Notes under the pieces: generated by a model | What the model saw: the letters and a program-made list of their open reading frames with translations, nothing else | What the model was told of the DNA's origin: nothing | Databases searched by the model: none | Part shown: one piece after another, positions 9,378 through 21,475 of the stretch | How the letters are laid out: each line of letters begins with the position of its first letter | Numbering within the stretch: the first letter of the stretch is position 1 | Made by a program: the position numbers and the translations under genes | Origin: Corynespora cassiicola | Lineage: Eukaryota; Ascomycota; Dothideomycetes; Pleosporales; Corynesporascaceae | DNA length: 64,000 nt | Assembly: GCA_022059125.1 (NCBI GenBank) | Contig: JAEUWY010000008.1 | Location: 2,313,365-2,377,364, forward strand | Direction of reading: 5' to 3'

Positions 9378-12300
9378 ATGGGCGGAGAATCCAACCGCAT
9401 CATGCCTGTCTCTACAGACTACCCCAGACACGCCGAGGGTCCCGTCGGCAAGCAGATCCACCGCATCTACCAGGACCGCCTACGTCAGTTTGTAGACGGA
9501 GGCCAATATCGCGAGCAAGGGCTGTTGGCGTAGGCTTCACCTTTCCATCTTGCCATCTCATTACATCTTCCATCCTGCTCGACGATTCCCGAGCTCCTCT
9601 GGTCCCGTGACTTACTCGTGATAGCAAGCTCCACGAAGGCCGAGCTTCCGGCTCCGACCACATCAAGCTCTCCGTCTACTCCCCGCCCAACCTCAGTCGT
9701 CCATCGTTCAAAGAAGCCACCTCCCACGAGTTCAAACCAACCAAAGTCGGCGAATGGTTCGGTCCGAGTTGGTCAACGCATTGGTTTAAGGTGCAGCTTA
9801 CAGTGCCCAAAGACCTGCGGGACAAGGAACACTTGGAATTTGTCTGGGATGCGAACAACGAGGGCTTGATATTCACAGAGAAGGGGGATACCGTCCATGG
9901 TCTCACAGGAGGAGGCGAGCGAAATGAGTGGATCTTGCCCAAGTCGTTTCGCGATGGCAAGGAGCACACCTTTTACGTCGAGATGGCCTGCAACAAGATG
10001 TTCGGAAACTCGCCTGGTGGCGATTCGATCCAGCCACCCGACCCGAACAAATACTACCAGCTGCACACATGCGAGATCGTGGCCGTGAACCTCGAGGCCA
10101 GGGCGTTGTACTTTGACTTTTGGGAGATTGGAGATGCCGCCCGCGAGTTCCCCGGCGAGTCATGGCAGGCCCACCACGCTCAACAGATTGCGAACCGCAT
10201 CATCGACGCTTTCATTGCTGGCCATGGAAGCAAGGAGAGCATCATCGAGGGCCGCAAGATTGCACGCGAATACCTCGGCAATGTTGATTCGCACAAGGTT
10301 TATGATGGCGACGACGAGGCTCTCATCACTGGGATTGGATACTGCCACATCGATACCTGCTGGCTATGGCCTTTTGCCGAGACCAAGCGCAAGGTCGCAA
10401 GGTCGTGGTCGAACCAGTGCGATTTGATCGATCGATACCCCGAGCTCCGCTTCTGCTGCTCCCAGGCTCAGCAGTACAAGTGGCTGGAGCAATACTACCC
10501 ATCTACCTTTGACCGCGTTAAGAAGAAGGTCAAGGAGGGCACCTTCCAGCCGATTGGAGGTAGCTGGGTGGAACACGATACAAACCTTCCGGGCGGCGAA
10601 TCACTGATCAGGCAATTCTTGTACGGACAGCGCTACTTTGAGAGCAGATTCGGCCAGCGGTGTCGCACATTCTGGCTGCCCGATACTTTTGGTTACTCTA
10701 CACAGCTCCCTCAAGTGTGCCGACTCGCTGGCATGACCAGATTTTTGACGCAAAAGTTGAGCTGGAACAACATCAACAATTTCCCTCACACAACCTTCAA
10801 CTGGGTTGCCCTCGACAACAGCCAGGTCATTTGTCATATGCCGCCCTCCGAGACGTATACTGCAGAAGCAAACTTTGGCGACGTGAAGCGGAGCGTTTCT
10901 CAGCACAAGTCGCTCGACCAAGACCACAGCTCGCTGCTTGTCTTTGGAAAGGGAGACGGTGGAGGTGGTCCAACCTACCAGCACATCGAGAAGCTCAGGC
11001 GATGCCGCGGTATCAGCGACAAGGTCGGCCTTTTGCCTCGGATTAAGCTGGGTGATTCAGCCGACGACTTTTTTGACAGACTCGAGAAGAAGGTCGAACA
11101 AGGAACCGAGTTGGTCACATGGTACGGCGAGCTGTACTTTGAACTCCACCGAGGAACGTACACGACGCAAGCGAACAACAAGCGCAACAATCGGAAGGCA
11201 GAGATTATGTTGCGCGACATCGAGTACCTCGCGACCCTAGCAACTATCAAGGACAGCTTCGGCAAGAAGAGCTCTTACAAGTACCCCAAGAAGGAGATTG
11301 ATGGTATGTGGGAGGACGTTCTGCTATGCCAGTTCCATGACTGTCTCCCCGGAAGCTCCATCGAGATGTGCTACGACGACTCGGATGAGATATACGAGAA
11401 AGTCTTCACCACGGGCGAGAAGCTACTCTCAAACGCACTAGCTGAGCTCGGCTTTGATAATGACTTGAAGGCTGATAGCAAGCTTGCTGCCATCAACACT
11501 CTTCCATGGGACCGAACCGAGCTGGTGAAGCTCCCCAGTGTCAACGGACTTCCTTCATATGGCCTTGCCAATGGAAGTGCTTTGAGCACCATGGATGTCC
11601 GGCCGCTTGCATCGCCGTATTCCGCAAGTGTCGCTTCTATCAAGGAGATCCGCCCCAACGTGTTCCAGCTCAGCAACGCACAGTACACTGTGGAAGTCAC
11701 CAACGGCGCCATCACATCTCTCTACGACACTAAGCATGACCGTGAGATTGTCCCCAAGGGCCAAAAGGCAGCTCAACTCGTCATCTTTGATGACAAGCCG
11801 CTGTACTGGCAAGCATGGGACGTGGAGGTCTACCACTTGAACTCTAGACAGGAATTGGAGCCGCAAAAGGTGTCCATTTCCGAGGATAGCATCCACCGCG
11901 TTTCACTCGAAATCGAGACCAAGATATCCGACAAGTCGTGGGCCAAGACCACCATCTCGCTACCCGCCGTCGTGAACAACGCTCCCTCGGCTGTCGAAAT
12001 TGATGCTGAGATTGAATGGCACGAGACGATGAAATTCCTCAAGGTTGAATTCCCTGTCGACATCGTCAACACGGAAGCCAGCTACGAGACGCAATTCGGC
12101 ATCGTGCGCCGCCCCACACACTACAACACAAACTGGGACATGGCCAAGTTTGAAGTCTGCGTCCACAAGTGGGCCGACCTGTCGGAAGCTACGTATGGCG
12201 TTTCCATTCTCAACGACTCCAAGTATGGATTCGCTGTTGCAGGCAACCTCATGCGCCTCTCGCTCCTCCGCGCACCCAAGGCACCAGACGCGCACGCGGA

Positions 12301-12784
12301 TATGGGCAAGCATCACACACGCTATGCCATCTTCCCACACGAGGGCCCGCTTACCGTCAGCACTGTGCGCAAAGCCTTCGAGTTCAACAACCCACTCAAG
12401 ATTGTGGGGCACAAGTCAGGCCCCCACCCTTCGCTGCTCAATTCCTTCCGCCTCGTCGGATACCCCGCGCGCAACCTGATCATAGATACGATCAAGCGCG
12501 GTGAGGACGATGAGGATGTTTCGCGCGGGGAGCTGCCGGTGAAGAAGGGCAAGTCGGTCATCTTGCGCATTTACGATTCCATGGGCGGGAAGGGCAGGGG
12601 TGTGTTGCTTTGGGGAGACTTGAAGGTCAAGAATGTGCTCAGGGTCAATGCACTCGAGGACGAGGTGCAGGATTTAAGCGGGGAGATGACGGTGGTGGAG
12701 GGTGAGGATGGGAAGAAGGGGAGGGGGGTTTGGGTTAGTGTCAAGGCCTTTGAGATTGTGACGATCAAGTTGGTTTTGGAGTAG
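9378..12784 (+). CDS. AMS1: Alpha-mannosidase, GH38 (vacuolar/cytosolic Ams1 type)
   Basis: This is a class II alpha-mannosidase of about 1103 residues that removes mannose from free oligosaccharides and glycoprotein debris. Exons are 9378-9529 and 9625-12784; the 95-bp intron (GTAGGC...GATAG) rejoins the frame exactly, and exon 2 starts within an Ala codon. Catalytic-domain motifs are GYCHIDTCWLWP (zinc ligands His292 and Asp294), GGSWVEHDTN near 362-371 and the nucleophile-bearing FWLPDTFGYS (Asp404). After the middle helical domain the beta-rich C-terminal half follows, with YETQFGIVRRPTHYNTNWD as in Ams1/MAN2C1 homologs. There is no signal peptide, which fits cytosolic synthesis with Cvt-type delivery to the vacuole as in yeast (known for the family). 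Length agrees with Ams1 (about 1080). The symbol is given by family resemblance. Confidence 0.93.
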
Positions 12785-14913
12785 GAGAAGGAGAGTAGGC
12801 TAGGGGGAGAAAATGTATCAAAGATGGGTTATGAGAATGTTTTATGTGGCGTGGTTTTTGGTAGCATGGAGGTGTAATGATGATGATGGGTATCACCTTG
12901 AGTTTGCTTGAGCGTGCGCATGCTGAGTCCTCGCTTTTCCCTTCGCCATCAGTAACATCAACGTAGTCTGTATCAATTTGTGGTTTTTACGAGACATCAT
13001 GGACGCCTAATAGTTCCCAATCTTTGACTGGACACCAGACGCATAGTGGACAGCATCTTGGGTTTCCGTCTACGCCAACTCACACATGTTTTCCTTTGGT
13101 TCGACATGCTTTTTGATGACGCGGTTTCCCGACTGCGTTGACACATAGCCAGCTACATGAATATCTGTTTACTCTCTGCAGACATATAATTTAGTTCGGC
13201 ATTTTTCAATATGGTGTCCGGTTTCGATTTTGTGCTTCTGCTCGCCCGCACGCATCGTGCAATTTTGGACTGCTCGCAACTGGCGACTATTTCTCGTAGA
13301 AAAGCAAATTCTATATCTGAACTGCTGGAAATTGATAATCCAAGCTGTTGTTTTAGTACACTGCTTCCACATATAGCACATTCGAACAGCTTTTCGCTAA
13401 CACCCATAATTCACACATTACGATGATTTTTTCAAGGTCGGCTGCAAATCTATGACATGTGCCGGTTGTCTAATGGCTGTCTATTTGTCCACACATTTGA
13501 CATTGGTTAAACAGATTTTTGAGAGTTTTCTGCGGGCGCATATTGCTATGTAAAATGCAATTCTCCTCTCATGTCATAACCTGGTGGACATGCAAATCTC
13601 GCGGCGTGTTTTGGCGTCTTGGTTCTTGTAAAAAATGCCACCGTTGTATATGTATTTTGTACTGTTAGCTGCTGGTCGCCATAATGAACTTGTGTATTCG
13701 TTTTCTTTTGTCTTCCATACTGCAGGACATGGGGGTCTTCTCATTTCTTTGAGCTCCCGCTTCAGCTGGAACATTCTGTACGACTACCACTCTTATATTA
13801 TGAGTATTGAACTGTCAATCATGAGCTTTTACGAAATTCATTTTGAGACATAGTGCGCTGTACATGTAATCGATAAATCGTCTATTTCATTGGAGCTGAG
13901 ATTCAGGCTGGTCATTTCTTTGCTCGGGTCAAAATAAGAGATATATGTAGGTCTTTTCTAGAATTTCAGCTGCCAAGACATTATTGGTACGACGAGTCGT
14001 TTTCGAAGTTCCAGTTTCAGCAGGACATAAGCATCTTGAATTCCATTCTAGGCTCGGAGTCTAGTGTTGAGAACAAAAGAATTTATCATGTTTCTAATTC
14101 AGATCCGAATTGAGCAGTCGGATTATAGTGATGTTCGAAATCTCCCTCAGAAGAAGTGTTGCAAGAGAAATTGACTAATTGTGTCGCCCTGTTTGGCACC
14201 AGACGTCCTGCGTGCAGAGACATATACTGTTTGTCGCGTGCTTTTCTTTGGTTTTTACTTCTTAAAGAGCAACAAACTTCGTCCGCTGCATTTAGGGGAA
14301 AATGAGCAAGAAAAATATTTACAAGGGTTGACTCATTGAATCTTGATACAAAAATACAGTGCTTTTCAGGTGGTTGATAAGGAAAGTAAAATCCGCCAGC
14401 GATGTTCTGATTTTGTAGTACTTATGATATCGTTTTCTAGGCATGTGGTAGACGATATATTGTGGAGCGAATCTCATGTGCATGTGCCAAAATTGTGTCT
14501 TCGGGGCATGGGACGCCCTTTTCTGGATTGGATTTGTGGCCTTCAGCTGTGGCGTGCTTCCTCCCTCGAGAGGACAGTATAAGAAAATGTGAAGGCATAT
14601 GTGCAATAGGCTAGGAAGTTTCAGTGTAGGCGCGTCAGTAGAGATGCAAGTATGAAGATAGGGAAAGATCCTGAATAAAGTTCATCGTTGGCTCAAAGAT
14701 CGTGTTGAGAGCCCAGTGATGCCTTGATGATCCATGCTCAGGTGATGCGCAGATTAGATCATTCAGTTCGTATATGTCAGCAAATGGCCTATTTTGGCCG
14801 TTCGTCATTAGATTCACGCGGTGTAGAGAGCTGCAAAGACAGTTCTGTCATAGAAAAATGACAGTTTGGAATTTATGTGAATCGTATTGTATCATGTTCG
14901 TGGGTCTATCTTT
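12785..14913. other. 2.1-kb intergenic stretch between convergent genes
   Basis: Only short open frames (60-95 codons) occur, on both strands, with no domain, no signal peptide and no splice-consistent chain. I see no terminal repeats or transposon fragments. It may hold 3' untranslated regions or a non-coding transcript, but nothing supports one directly. Confidence 0.4.
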
Positions 14914-16696
14914 TCAAGCCTCGCTTAACGATGCTTTCCTCGGTGCCATGTGGACACTTGGCCCAGCAACGTTTGCATTCTCCCCATCGAACAGAAGCGC
15001 AATCTCTTCAAGAGTCTTTTTAGAATGTCAGGATTTGCATGATTGTACGGTATATATAGAATGCTTACCGGTCCTCTGGTCTCTACATATAAAAAGTAGA
15101 TAGCCAGACACTCCAGAACAAGAACTACAATGTAGACAATGTAGAACTTCCATTCCAATGCTTCTAAGCCAATTGGGTTGACGTATTGATTAAAAATTCC
15201 GGATAGCGATGTAAAAACGAAGCAGAGAGTGAGGCCTTTGGCGCGGATTTTGAAGGGCAGAATTTCGACGGTGTAGGATACGGTGAGACCAGGCCATGCT
15301 AATCCAGCAGCTACGAAGACATTAGCGGATGGTCGCTTGTATAGAGTTATGGGGTGGGAGAGAGCTTACCGCCATAAAAGAGGAAAATCATCGCCAGTAC
15401 AGCCGATCCAGCTGAAGAGTTTCCGGTTTGCGCATATACAGCGCTGCATGCTGTCCAAATTGAAAATGCGATTAGCATGCCAACACCAGCCCCCAGGAAA
15501 AGCGTCCTGCGCCCAACTCGATCAACGAGGAATGCGCAACCTAGGGAGACTAGCCAGCACCAGATAGTGAGACCTCCGTTAATCAGAGCTTGATTGGAAG
15601 AACTGCAAAGCATTAGCTTGTTGTACCTCGGAACAATCGGGCACTACTCACTTCGTGATACCAATTGTGTTGAGCACCTGCGAAAGATAATAGCTGACCA
15701 GACCGTTGCCGGAGCACTGTGAGAAAATCGCAGTAAGAATGATCAGAAGGCAACGCTTCCTGTTGCCCGGCGTGCGCACCAACTCATACCATCCACTCTC
15801 AGCACTTGCAGCCTGCTCAAGCTCTAAGGTCTGGCTGATCTCTGCAAACTCCCACTTGACGAAGTCGGTTTCCTCGCCGTTGCCATGGTACTTGGTCAAA
15901 ATTTTCTTTGCGGCCGCATGCTTGTTCTTTGCTATCAGCCACCTAGGCGATTCCGGTAGCATATACAGAAAGATCAACTGAACTCCCGGCATGGCGCATT
16001 GCAAGCCCACTGGTAGCCTCCAAGAAATATCACCGGTGAGGTTGTTCAAAGTGCCAAATGTCGTCCATGCTGCCAGAATAGCACCAACGTACCACACGGT
16101 GTTGTAAATTGTAGTGATCTTGCCGCGATGTTTTGGGTGGGAGACTTCTGTAATAAGCAACGGGCAAGTCGCGTTCGAAATGTTACTGCCCATGCCCATG
16201 ATGAAACGACCTGCCAAGAACATTGCATCAGGATCGGACTTCTTGGGGAAAGCCTGGATGATGGCGCCCAAGATGACGATAAGGCAACCGATCGCAGTGC
16301 CGAGGCGGCGGCCGAGAAGATCCGCTACGTAGGGTGTGAAAAGGAGGACCGCGAAACCGCCGAAGCCCGGGAAGGCACCAAGAAGGCCCAGTCGTGAGCC
16401 GGTAGGATGATGAAAGACTGTTGGATATCAACAAGACTGCTTCGACAACATCTGTTCATGTCAAGGGTTGACCTACAAGTCTGCCAAGCTGGCATTGTCT
16501 GCAAGCCATTTAGGAGACTTCCATCGTAGCCCAGGGTCGTGGAACCGAGAAACAAAAATGGCATCAACAAGTATAATTTTCGCAACTCTGGTTGCTGATA
16601 CCAGGGCCTGGTATCTTCCATTGGATGAGAGGCCACATCCGCTTCTTCATGGTGAAAGACCTCAGCCTTTGGCTTTTCTTCGGCCATCGCGATCAA
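14914..16696 (-). CDS. MFS sugar transporter (lactose/hexose permease-like), five exons
   Basis: This is a proton-coupled sugar porter of about 520 residues. Minus-strand exons are 16696-16477, 16417-15652, 15602-15370, 15310-15069 and 15015-14914; introns are 49-59 bp with GT-AG ends and the exon sum is 1563. Sugar-porter motifs are present: GYDGSLLNGLQ in TM1, a GRR-bearing loop after TM2, GRFIMGMGSN in TM4, PESPRWLI before the central loop, the VDRVGRR loop of the second half and ETRGPTLEE after TM12. The fungal lactose-permease branch has the same FHHPTGSRLGLLGAF stretch after TM1 (family knowledge). It is divergent from a Zn2Cys6 regulator that itself converges on a beta-galactosidase-type gene, so galactoside uptake is a reasonable inference. 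A second ATG three codons in (16687) is an equally good start. Confidence 0.9.
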
Positions 16697-17037
16697 TAAA
16701 TCTCAAAGATGAGGAAATGAAATGATATACCAATTGTCTTGACAATGGGCTAGGATGCGCGCCATCATTATATGTTATATAGATGTCCCGACGCCATGGA
16801 AAGCGGTCCGATACTACGTTTTCTCCAGGCTGGCCAACTGTGGAGAGAACCTGGAGAAGGCTAGTGCGCTCGTGGAGAATGGAGGCGAAACCAACGACAA
16901 ACTAGGAACAGGGCGGCAAGTCTAGCGTTCCGCAAATACCTCGGAAGCAAAGCTGCACCAGTCGACTGACACAGTGCGGGGATTTTTCCGACAATTTTCC
17001 TTTAAGACTCCACCTTCGCATAGGAGCTTTCGGAGAA
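16697..17037. promoter_or_regulatory. Shared promoter, sugar transporter and Zn2Cys6 regulator
   Basis: The 341 bp between two divergent start codons must hold both promoters. It contains several CGG/CCG triplets, including CCG-N9-CGG at 16930-16944 and CGGTCCG near 16814, which are the half-sites bound by Zn2Cys6 dimers. Whether the neighbouring regulator binds them is inference. Confidence 0.45.
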
Positions 17038-18692
17038 ATGTTGAAGATGAGTGCCGCCAGGGAAGAGCGTCGGAAGCAGAGTAGCACATCCGGTCGGCAG
17101 CGCACTTCGGCTGCATGCGACGCATGCCGTGACAGAAAGGTCAAGGTGAGTGTAAGAAGCATGAGCAAAGAGACCGGCGGTTAACTGAAGCCAACAAGTG
17201 CGTCTTCCGACCGAACGAGACAGTATGCTGTACATGCCAGCAGTTGGACATCGATTGCACTCGAGTAAAACCTCGAGGGAAACGAGGCCCGAAAAATCGG
17301 TATAGCCCATGTTTTCCAACCCCTTGTGCGCGACCTAATGGAGATAGCTATGTCCAAGCGTTGCGATCGCAGATGAGAAGCTCAACACCCGCCCAAGACT
17401 TGGCGACTACCTCTATATCGCCATGCTCTTTCGAGACGAATGCCCCGGAGGATTCACATGAACTGACCTTGGAACTCATCGCGCCAATGCCGATACTACA
17501 ACAAATCATATCCGACTGGTTTGGCTGGATTCATCCCGTAGCCCCCATCTTCCAACATGACCAGATCATGGACCAGGTCAGGAGATCCGCGATGAATAAC
17601 TCGGATTCATCATTCATCATCCTGGTCTCCTCGATTTGTGCCGCGACGATTGCGTCACTTCGGCGAAGGCGCGGACTTTACGGCACAGTCACGGTTGAGC
17701 ACTGTCTAGACCTTGCAGAACGCTTAGGCCTCTGGAGCCGCAAAAATCCAATTACGCTCGAGGGAGCCTTGGCCATGTACAATTTTTCCAGTGCCACTCA
17801 CCACGAGCATGGCTTTGATTCGCCTTGTGCGCATCGATTCAGCGCTGGCGCTTCAATAGGAGTAAAGTACCTGATCTACCATGAGCTGGAGAAGATGTCT
17901 TTCATCAACCAGCAGATCCTCAAGCGTCTATACTGGCTCCTTTTTGCAGGACAGTGCACCAGCGATATGCACGGAAGACCATTGTTGATGCTACATCACG
18001 CGCATGAACAGATCAACTCACTCATTCCACTCGAGGTTTACGATGAAGAAGTCTCAATGAGCGACCGGACAGATCCGAGCTCGTGCGGACAAGTCCGGAG
18101 GGTTCCGAGCTACGTGCCGGGTCTTAACGCGTTATCAAGAGTGTTTTTGATTTGGCAATCAAGTCAGGCCACAGCGACACAGACGATGGCGAACCTACAG
18201 GAGCACATCAAGCGGGCTCAACAAGCACTGGAAAGGCTACCCCCCGAGCTCACGTGGAAAGGCCATCCGTCGAGCCCGATGGGTGGAGAGACCCACCACT
18301 CGCCTGCCAGCGAGATCGGAGACTTTGGAACAGACGTGCAGATTGTCAATATCAAGGTCACGCAACTTCATGTTCGGTCTAATCTCTTGGAGCAAATGAA
18401 TACACTAGCAAAAACCCAAAACCTGCTCATCACGCCTAGCATCATTGTGGAGGAGCGCCATCGCGTTGTGGACGAGCTGCTCGAAGTTCTAGACGCAATG
18501 CCTGACGAGGTTTTTGACGCTAACGGGTATAGCATCATCCCGAAAATACGAGACATCGGAAGCGCACTCTTAGATGAGGTGCGGACGGGAAATCAAGGTG
18601 GAAATCTACAGGCTGGTTTGAATCTAGATCGACTACTGAAGAAGCTGGAGAGTTTGGACGTCCGGCCACTGGGGCAGGATTCATACTGGTGA
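17038..18692 (+). CDS. Zn2Cys6 binuclear cluster transcription factor, two exons
   Basis: This is a fungal-specific nuclear regulator of about 533 residues. Exons are 17038-17145 and 17199-18692; the 53-bp intron (GTGAGT...CAAG) lies exactly between the two halves of the zinc cluster, a common position in this family. Cluster cysteines are at 27, 30, 37, 46, 49 and 56 (C-X2-C-X6-C-X8-C-X2-C-X6-C), followed by a basic linker (VKPRGKRGPKNR). The middle region from about residue 135 (QQIISDWFGWIHPVAPIFQHDQ) resembles the start of the fungal middle homology region and LYWLLFAGQC lies near its centre. It is divergent from the sugar transporter and its stop lies 40 bp from the stop of the beta-galactosidase-type gene, so local pathway control is likely but not shown. 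Confidence 0.88.
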
Positions 18693-18732
18693 TGAAAGAA
18701 AATGTATACATGGATATCTTCGTCATGTTCCC

Positions 18733-20448
18733 CTAACAATCCTCCTCCTCTTCTTCGAGACTGTATGCCCAGCACTCAGCAATGGACGTTCGTGCAGGAA
18801 TGGTGACCGCGATAGGGAAGCCTCCGTAATCGGGATCGTCGTTTGGCATGATCAAGAACTCGCCACTCCTGGTCTCGTCTCCGCCAAGAAGCTTGAGCGT
18901 CGTAAGCTCACAAGTTTCTGGGTTGATTTCCTTCTCTTCTGCATGCAAAATCCCGGTGAATGTGCTCTTGGGGTTTACACTCTTGAAATAGAGATTGAAG
19001 CCCCAGCCAGCGCACAGGAACTTGCCATTGCCTTGGTGGATGACCATTCCCGCGCCAGGACCAGGCTTCCCGAATACAAAAGCCCGCTCAACAATTACCT
19101 CAAAGTCTCCCATGACCTTTGTCCACGGCTTTTCTTTCACCTTTTGGCCCTCGGTCCACTCGTCAAAGAAGAAGCCCATCATGTCCTCTGGCCGTTCAGC
19201 CTGTGCCTCCAGAATTTGTTTTCTCAGAGAGTGTATGAGTCCATAGTGCTTGGTGAATGGCGACTCTTTGGCGTCCATAGAGTCTATACCAAAAGGCGAG
19301 CAGCCCAATGAAAGGTATGTGCCATATGCCAGCCAAACCCTCCTGGCGCCCTTCTCGTCTCGTCTCTGCTCTGGGATGAACAGAGGTTGTCCACCCCATC
19401 GATAGTTCTTGCAGGTCGTCTCATAATCGTGAAAGTATAGGTCAGGCGCGATGAAGTCTAGGCTCTGCATGTTAAATTTCCATACATCCATTGTATGCGG
19501 GCAAGGTCCGCCAGATGGGTAGACGCCGGCGGTCGCGCCACCACCAACAACGACCGGAATGTCAACGAGATCCAGCGCGCTAGGATCGTCAAAGTTGAGC
19601 CAGACATTTGCGTACAATGGGATGGGGTACGCTGCTTTTCCGGCATCTACAACGTGGGAGATGTACGACGAGAAAGCGTGCGCCATGAACATCTCTTCGG
19701 CATGTATCTCATCTTCCTGGCCGAACACTTCCTTCCAGGTTTTCCCTTCAACGCTTGCTGTGGAAAGCCCAGCGAACCGTTTCCGGAAATCTGGATGGAG
19801 CTCCTCGTATTTGGATTGGAGATGTTGTAGCAGTTCCTTCGGAACAGGCTCTTTGTACTTTTTGTCTGCAATCTTTGAACGGTCACGCGAGTCGCCCAAC
19901 AGGCCCGTTTCATTCTCCACCTGAATCATGACCACCGTGTGGTCTACCCCGTCGAATTCCTTCAAATGCTCCAAGAGCTTTCCGAACGCCTTTGCATCCG
20001 CCTCCCAGCCAGCTTGGCAAAAAGGGCTGATCAACTCCAAAGTCCTCCGCTTTCCGCCAGCCTCGAGCGCGTGTACCCTGGGAAAGCGCTTCACGTCCTT
20101 CTTCACCCAAGCAGGCGCGTAGGTGCTGAGCGCATTCTTGAAGCTGCCGAACCAGAGAAGAACAAGCTTGAACCCGTGTTCACGAGCAGCAAGAATTACC
20201 GAATCGATATTCGCGAAATCGAAGTTGCCCTCGGTAGGCTCTATCTGTTCCCAGTATACCGAGCCCAGCAACGTGTTGATGTGCATGGCTTTGAGGTTTT
20301 GCCAAATCTTGTCGTCCGCCATGTACTTTGCAGAGGACAATGTTGAGTTGTGAAGCTCAGCGCTGAGCATAAGGAAAGGCTCGCCATTGACTACGAGCTG
20401 GCTGGAAGTTTTTGTCTTCCGAAGATGTGGAATAGTGATTGCAGTCAT
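18733..20448 (-). CDS. GH35-type beta-galactosidase with C-terminal DUF5597-like domain
   Basis: This is an intronless 571-residue glycoside hydrolase with a clan-A TIM barrel. The acid/base is Glu180 in VMIQVENETG and the probable nucleophile Glu360 in QPLFIPEQRR, both in the context seen in intracellular GH35/GH42-like beta-galactosidases. The C-terminal 180 residues resemble the DUF5597 domain that accompanies these enzymes. There is no signal peptide, so it should act inside the cell on an imported galactoside. This fits the sugar transporter and regulator next door (inference). A splice-like donor near 20557 suggests an intron in the 5' untranslated region. The C-terminus ends in a run of glutamates. 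Substrate specificity (beta-1,4, beta-1,6 or a plant galactoside) cannot be told. Confidence 0.87.
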   Translation of the reverse strand: MTAITIPHLRKTKTSSQLVVNGEPFLMLSAELHNSTLSSAKYMADDKIWQNLKAMHINTLLGSVYWEQIEPTEGNFDFANIDSVILAAREHGFKLVLLWFGSFKNALSTYAPAWVKKDVKRFPRVHALEAGGKRRTLELISPFCQAGWEADAKAFGKLLEHLKEFDGVDHTVVMIQVENETGLLGDSRDRSKIADKKYKEPVPKELLQHLQSKYEELHPDFRKRFAGLSTASVEGKTWKEVFGQEDEIHAEEMFMAHAFSSYISHVVDAGKAAYPIPLYANVWLNFDDPSALDLVDIPVVVGGGATAGVYPSGGPCPHTMDVWKFNMQSLDFIAPDLYFHDYETTCKNYRWGGQPLFIPEQRRDEKGARRVWLAYGTYLSLGCSPFGIDSMDAKESPFTKHYGLIHSLRKQILEAQAERPEDMMGFFFDEWTEGQKVKEKPWTKVMGDFEVIVERAFVFGKPGPGAGMVIHQGNGKFLCAGWGFNLYFKSVNPKSTFTGILHAEEKEINPETCELTTLKLLGGDETRSGEFLIMPNDDPDYGGFPIAVTIPARTSIAECWAYSLEEEEEDC

Positions 20449-21475
20449 GGTGGTAATGGTGCGATTCGACTGAGCAAAGTGCTGGGGATAGAAAGCTGCT
20501 CTCTGCTGAGAGAATGAAAGAAATCAGCAAAAAAACTGTGCTGAAGAGAGGCAGACTTACCACGAGCGAAAGCTTTCAATTGTAATCTGGAGCTCTGTGG
20601 TGGAGCTGCTTCTAGCACCAGACCGAATGGGTAATTGCGGGGAGGGAGCTTGGGCCACGCAAAATTATCGGAGAAATACTGTATCACACCCCCATCGGGC
20701 CTCCGAGGTTCCCCGCATCTTTCCCGCATAGGATAATCGTGGTCTAATAATACTGAAATGGGATGTTAGACGCCTGGGATGATTATTACTAGGCGATCTT
20801 CCGAAATTTCTCCACTTCCTCACGGCTAAACCCTCCCCCGGAGCAAAACGCCCGATTCCAAAATACAAGTTGATTGGGTGCTATCATGTGTCAGCTGGCT
20901 GTTAAAACCCCTCTACTCTTCGGGATCTATTCAATGTTCTTATTTTTTTAATGGTTAGATGCCAATAATCGCTTTTGTACGCAGTGGGTATCATTTACAA
21001 TTACTAGTGCTCCCACCGCTGACCGCCTGGCTCGAAATGTTCTTTGTGGTCACGTAACCTACACGTCGTAAATAAAAGCTTCACAGAATAGTAGTAGACT
21101 TCATTTATGTTGATTTGAATGGATGCGCACCTATAAATATTTTAGTCACCGGAGCTTCAGGAGTATCGAAGAATGAGTAATGCAAAAACAGCACAGGTCG
21201 ATATAGGTCAATTTGTTATCTTTTAAATTGAACTTGATGCAGACCCAGCGTACAAAATTTCTTAGAACAACCACAGGCTTATGGCTCTGTTTCTGATAAC
21301 TTTTCTTTCGATTAAAACCATGATGGACGATGAGGTTGCATTTCAAGGGGATCAAGTCCCGGCCGTATTAGAAGTTTTCGAAATATTTTGACCAGCAAAT
21401 TTAGCGACTGTTCAACGATACACCTCTGTATTTTCATTCATTGCTCGTAAAAAACTTCATCGTAATCATCCTTAA
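20449..21475. other. Intergenic, promoter side of the GH35-type gene
   Basis: No gene is supported. The left 150 bp probably contain a 5' untranslated exon and short intron of the hydrolase gene. The right part, near 20930-21475, is AT-leaning and featureless and holds the 3' end of the GPI-protein gene. Confidence 0.45.

Noticed and set aside
13153..14606. Several 60-95-codon frames between the mannosidase and sugar transporter
   Set aside because: They lie on both strands, overlap each other and show no signal peptide, domain or consistent splice chain.
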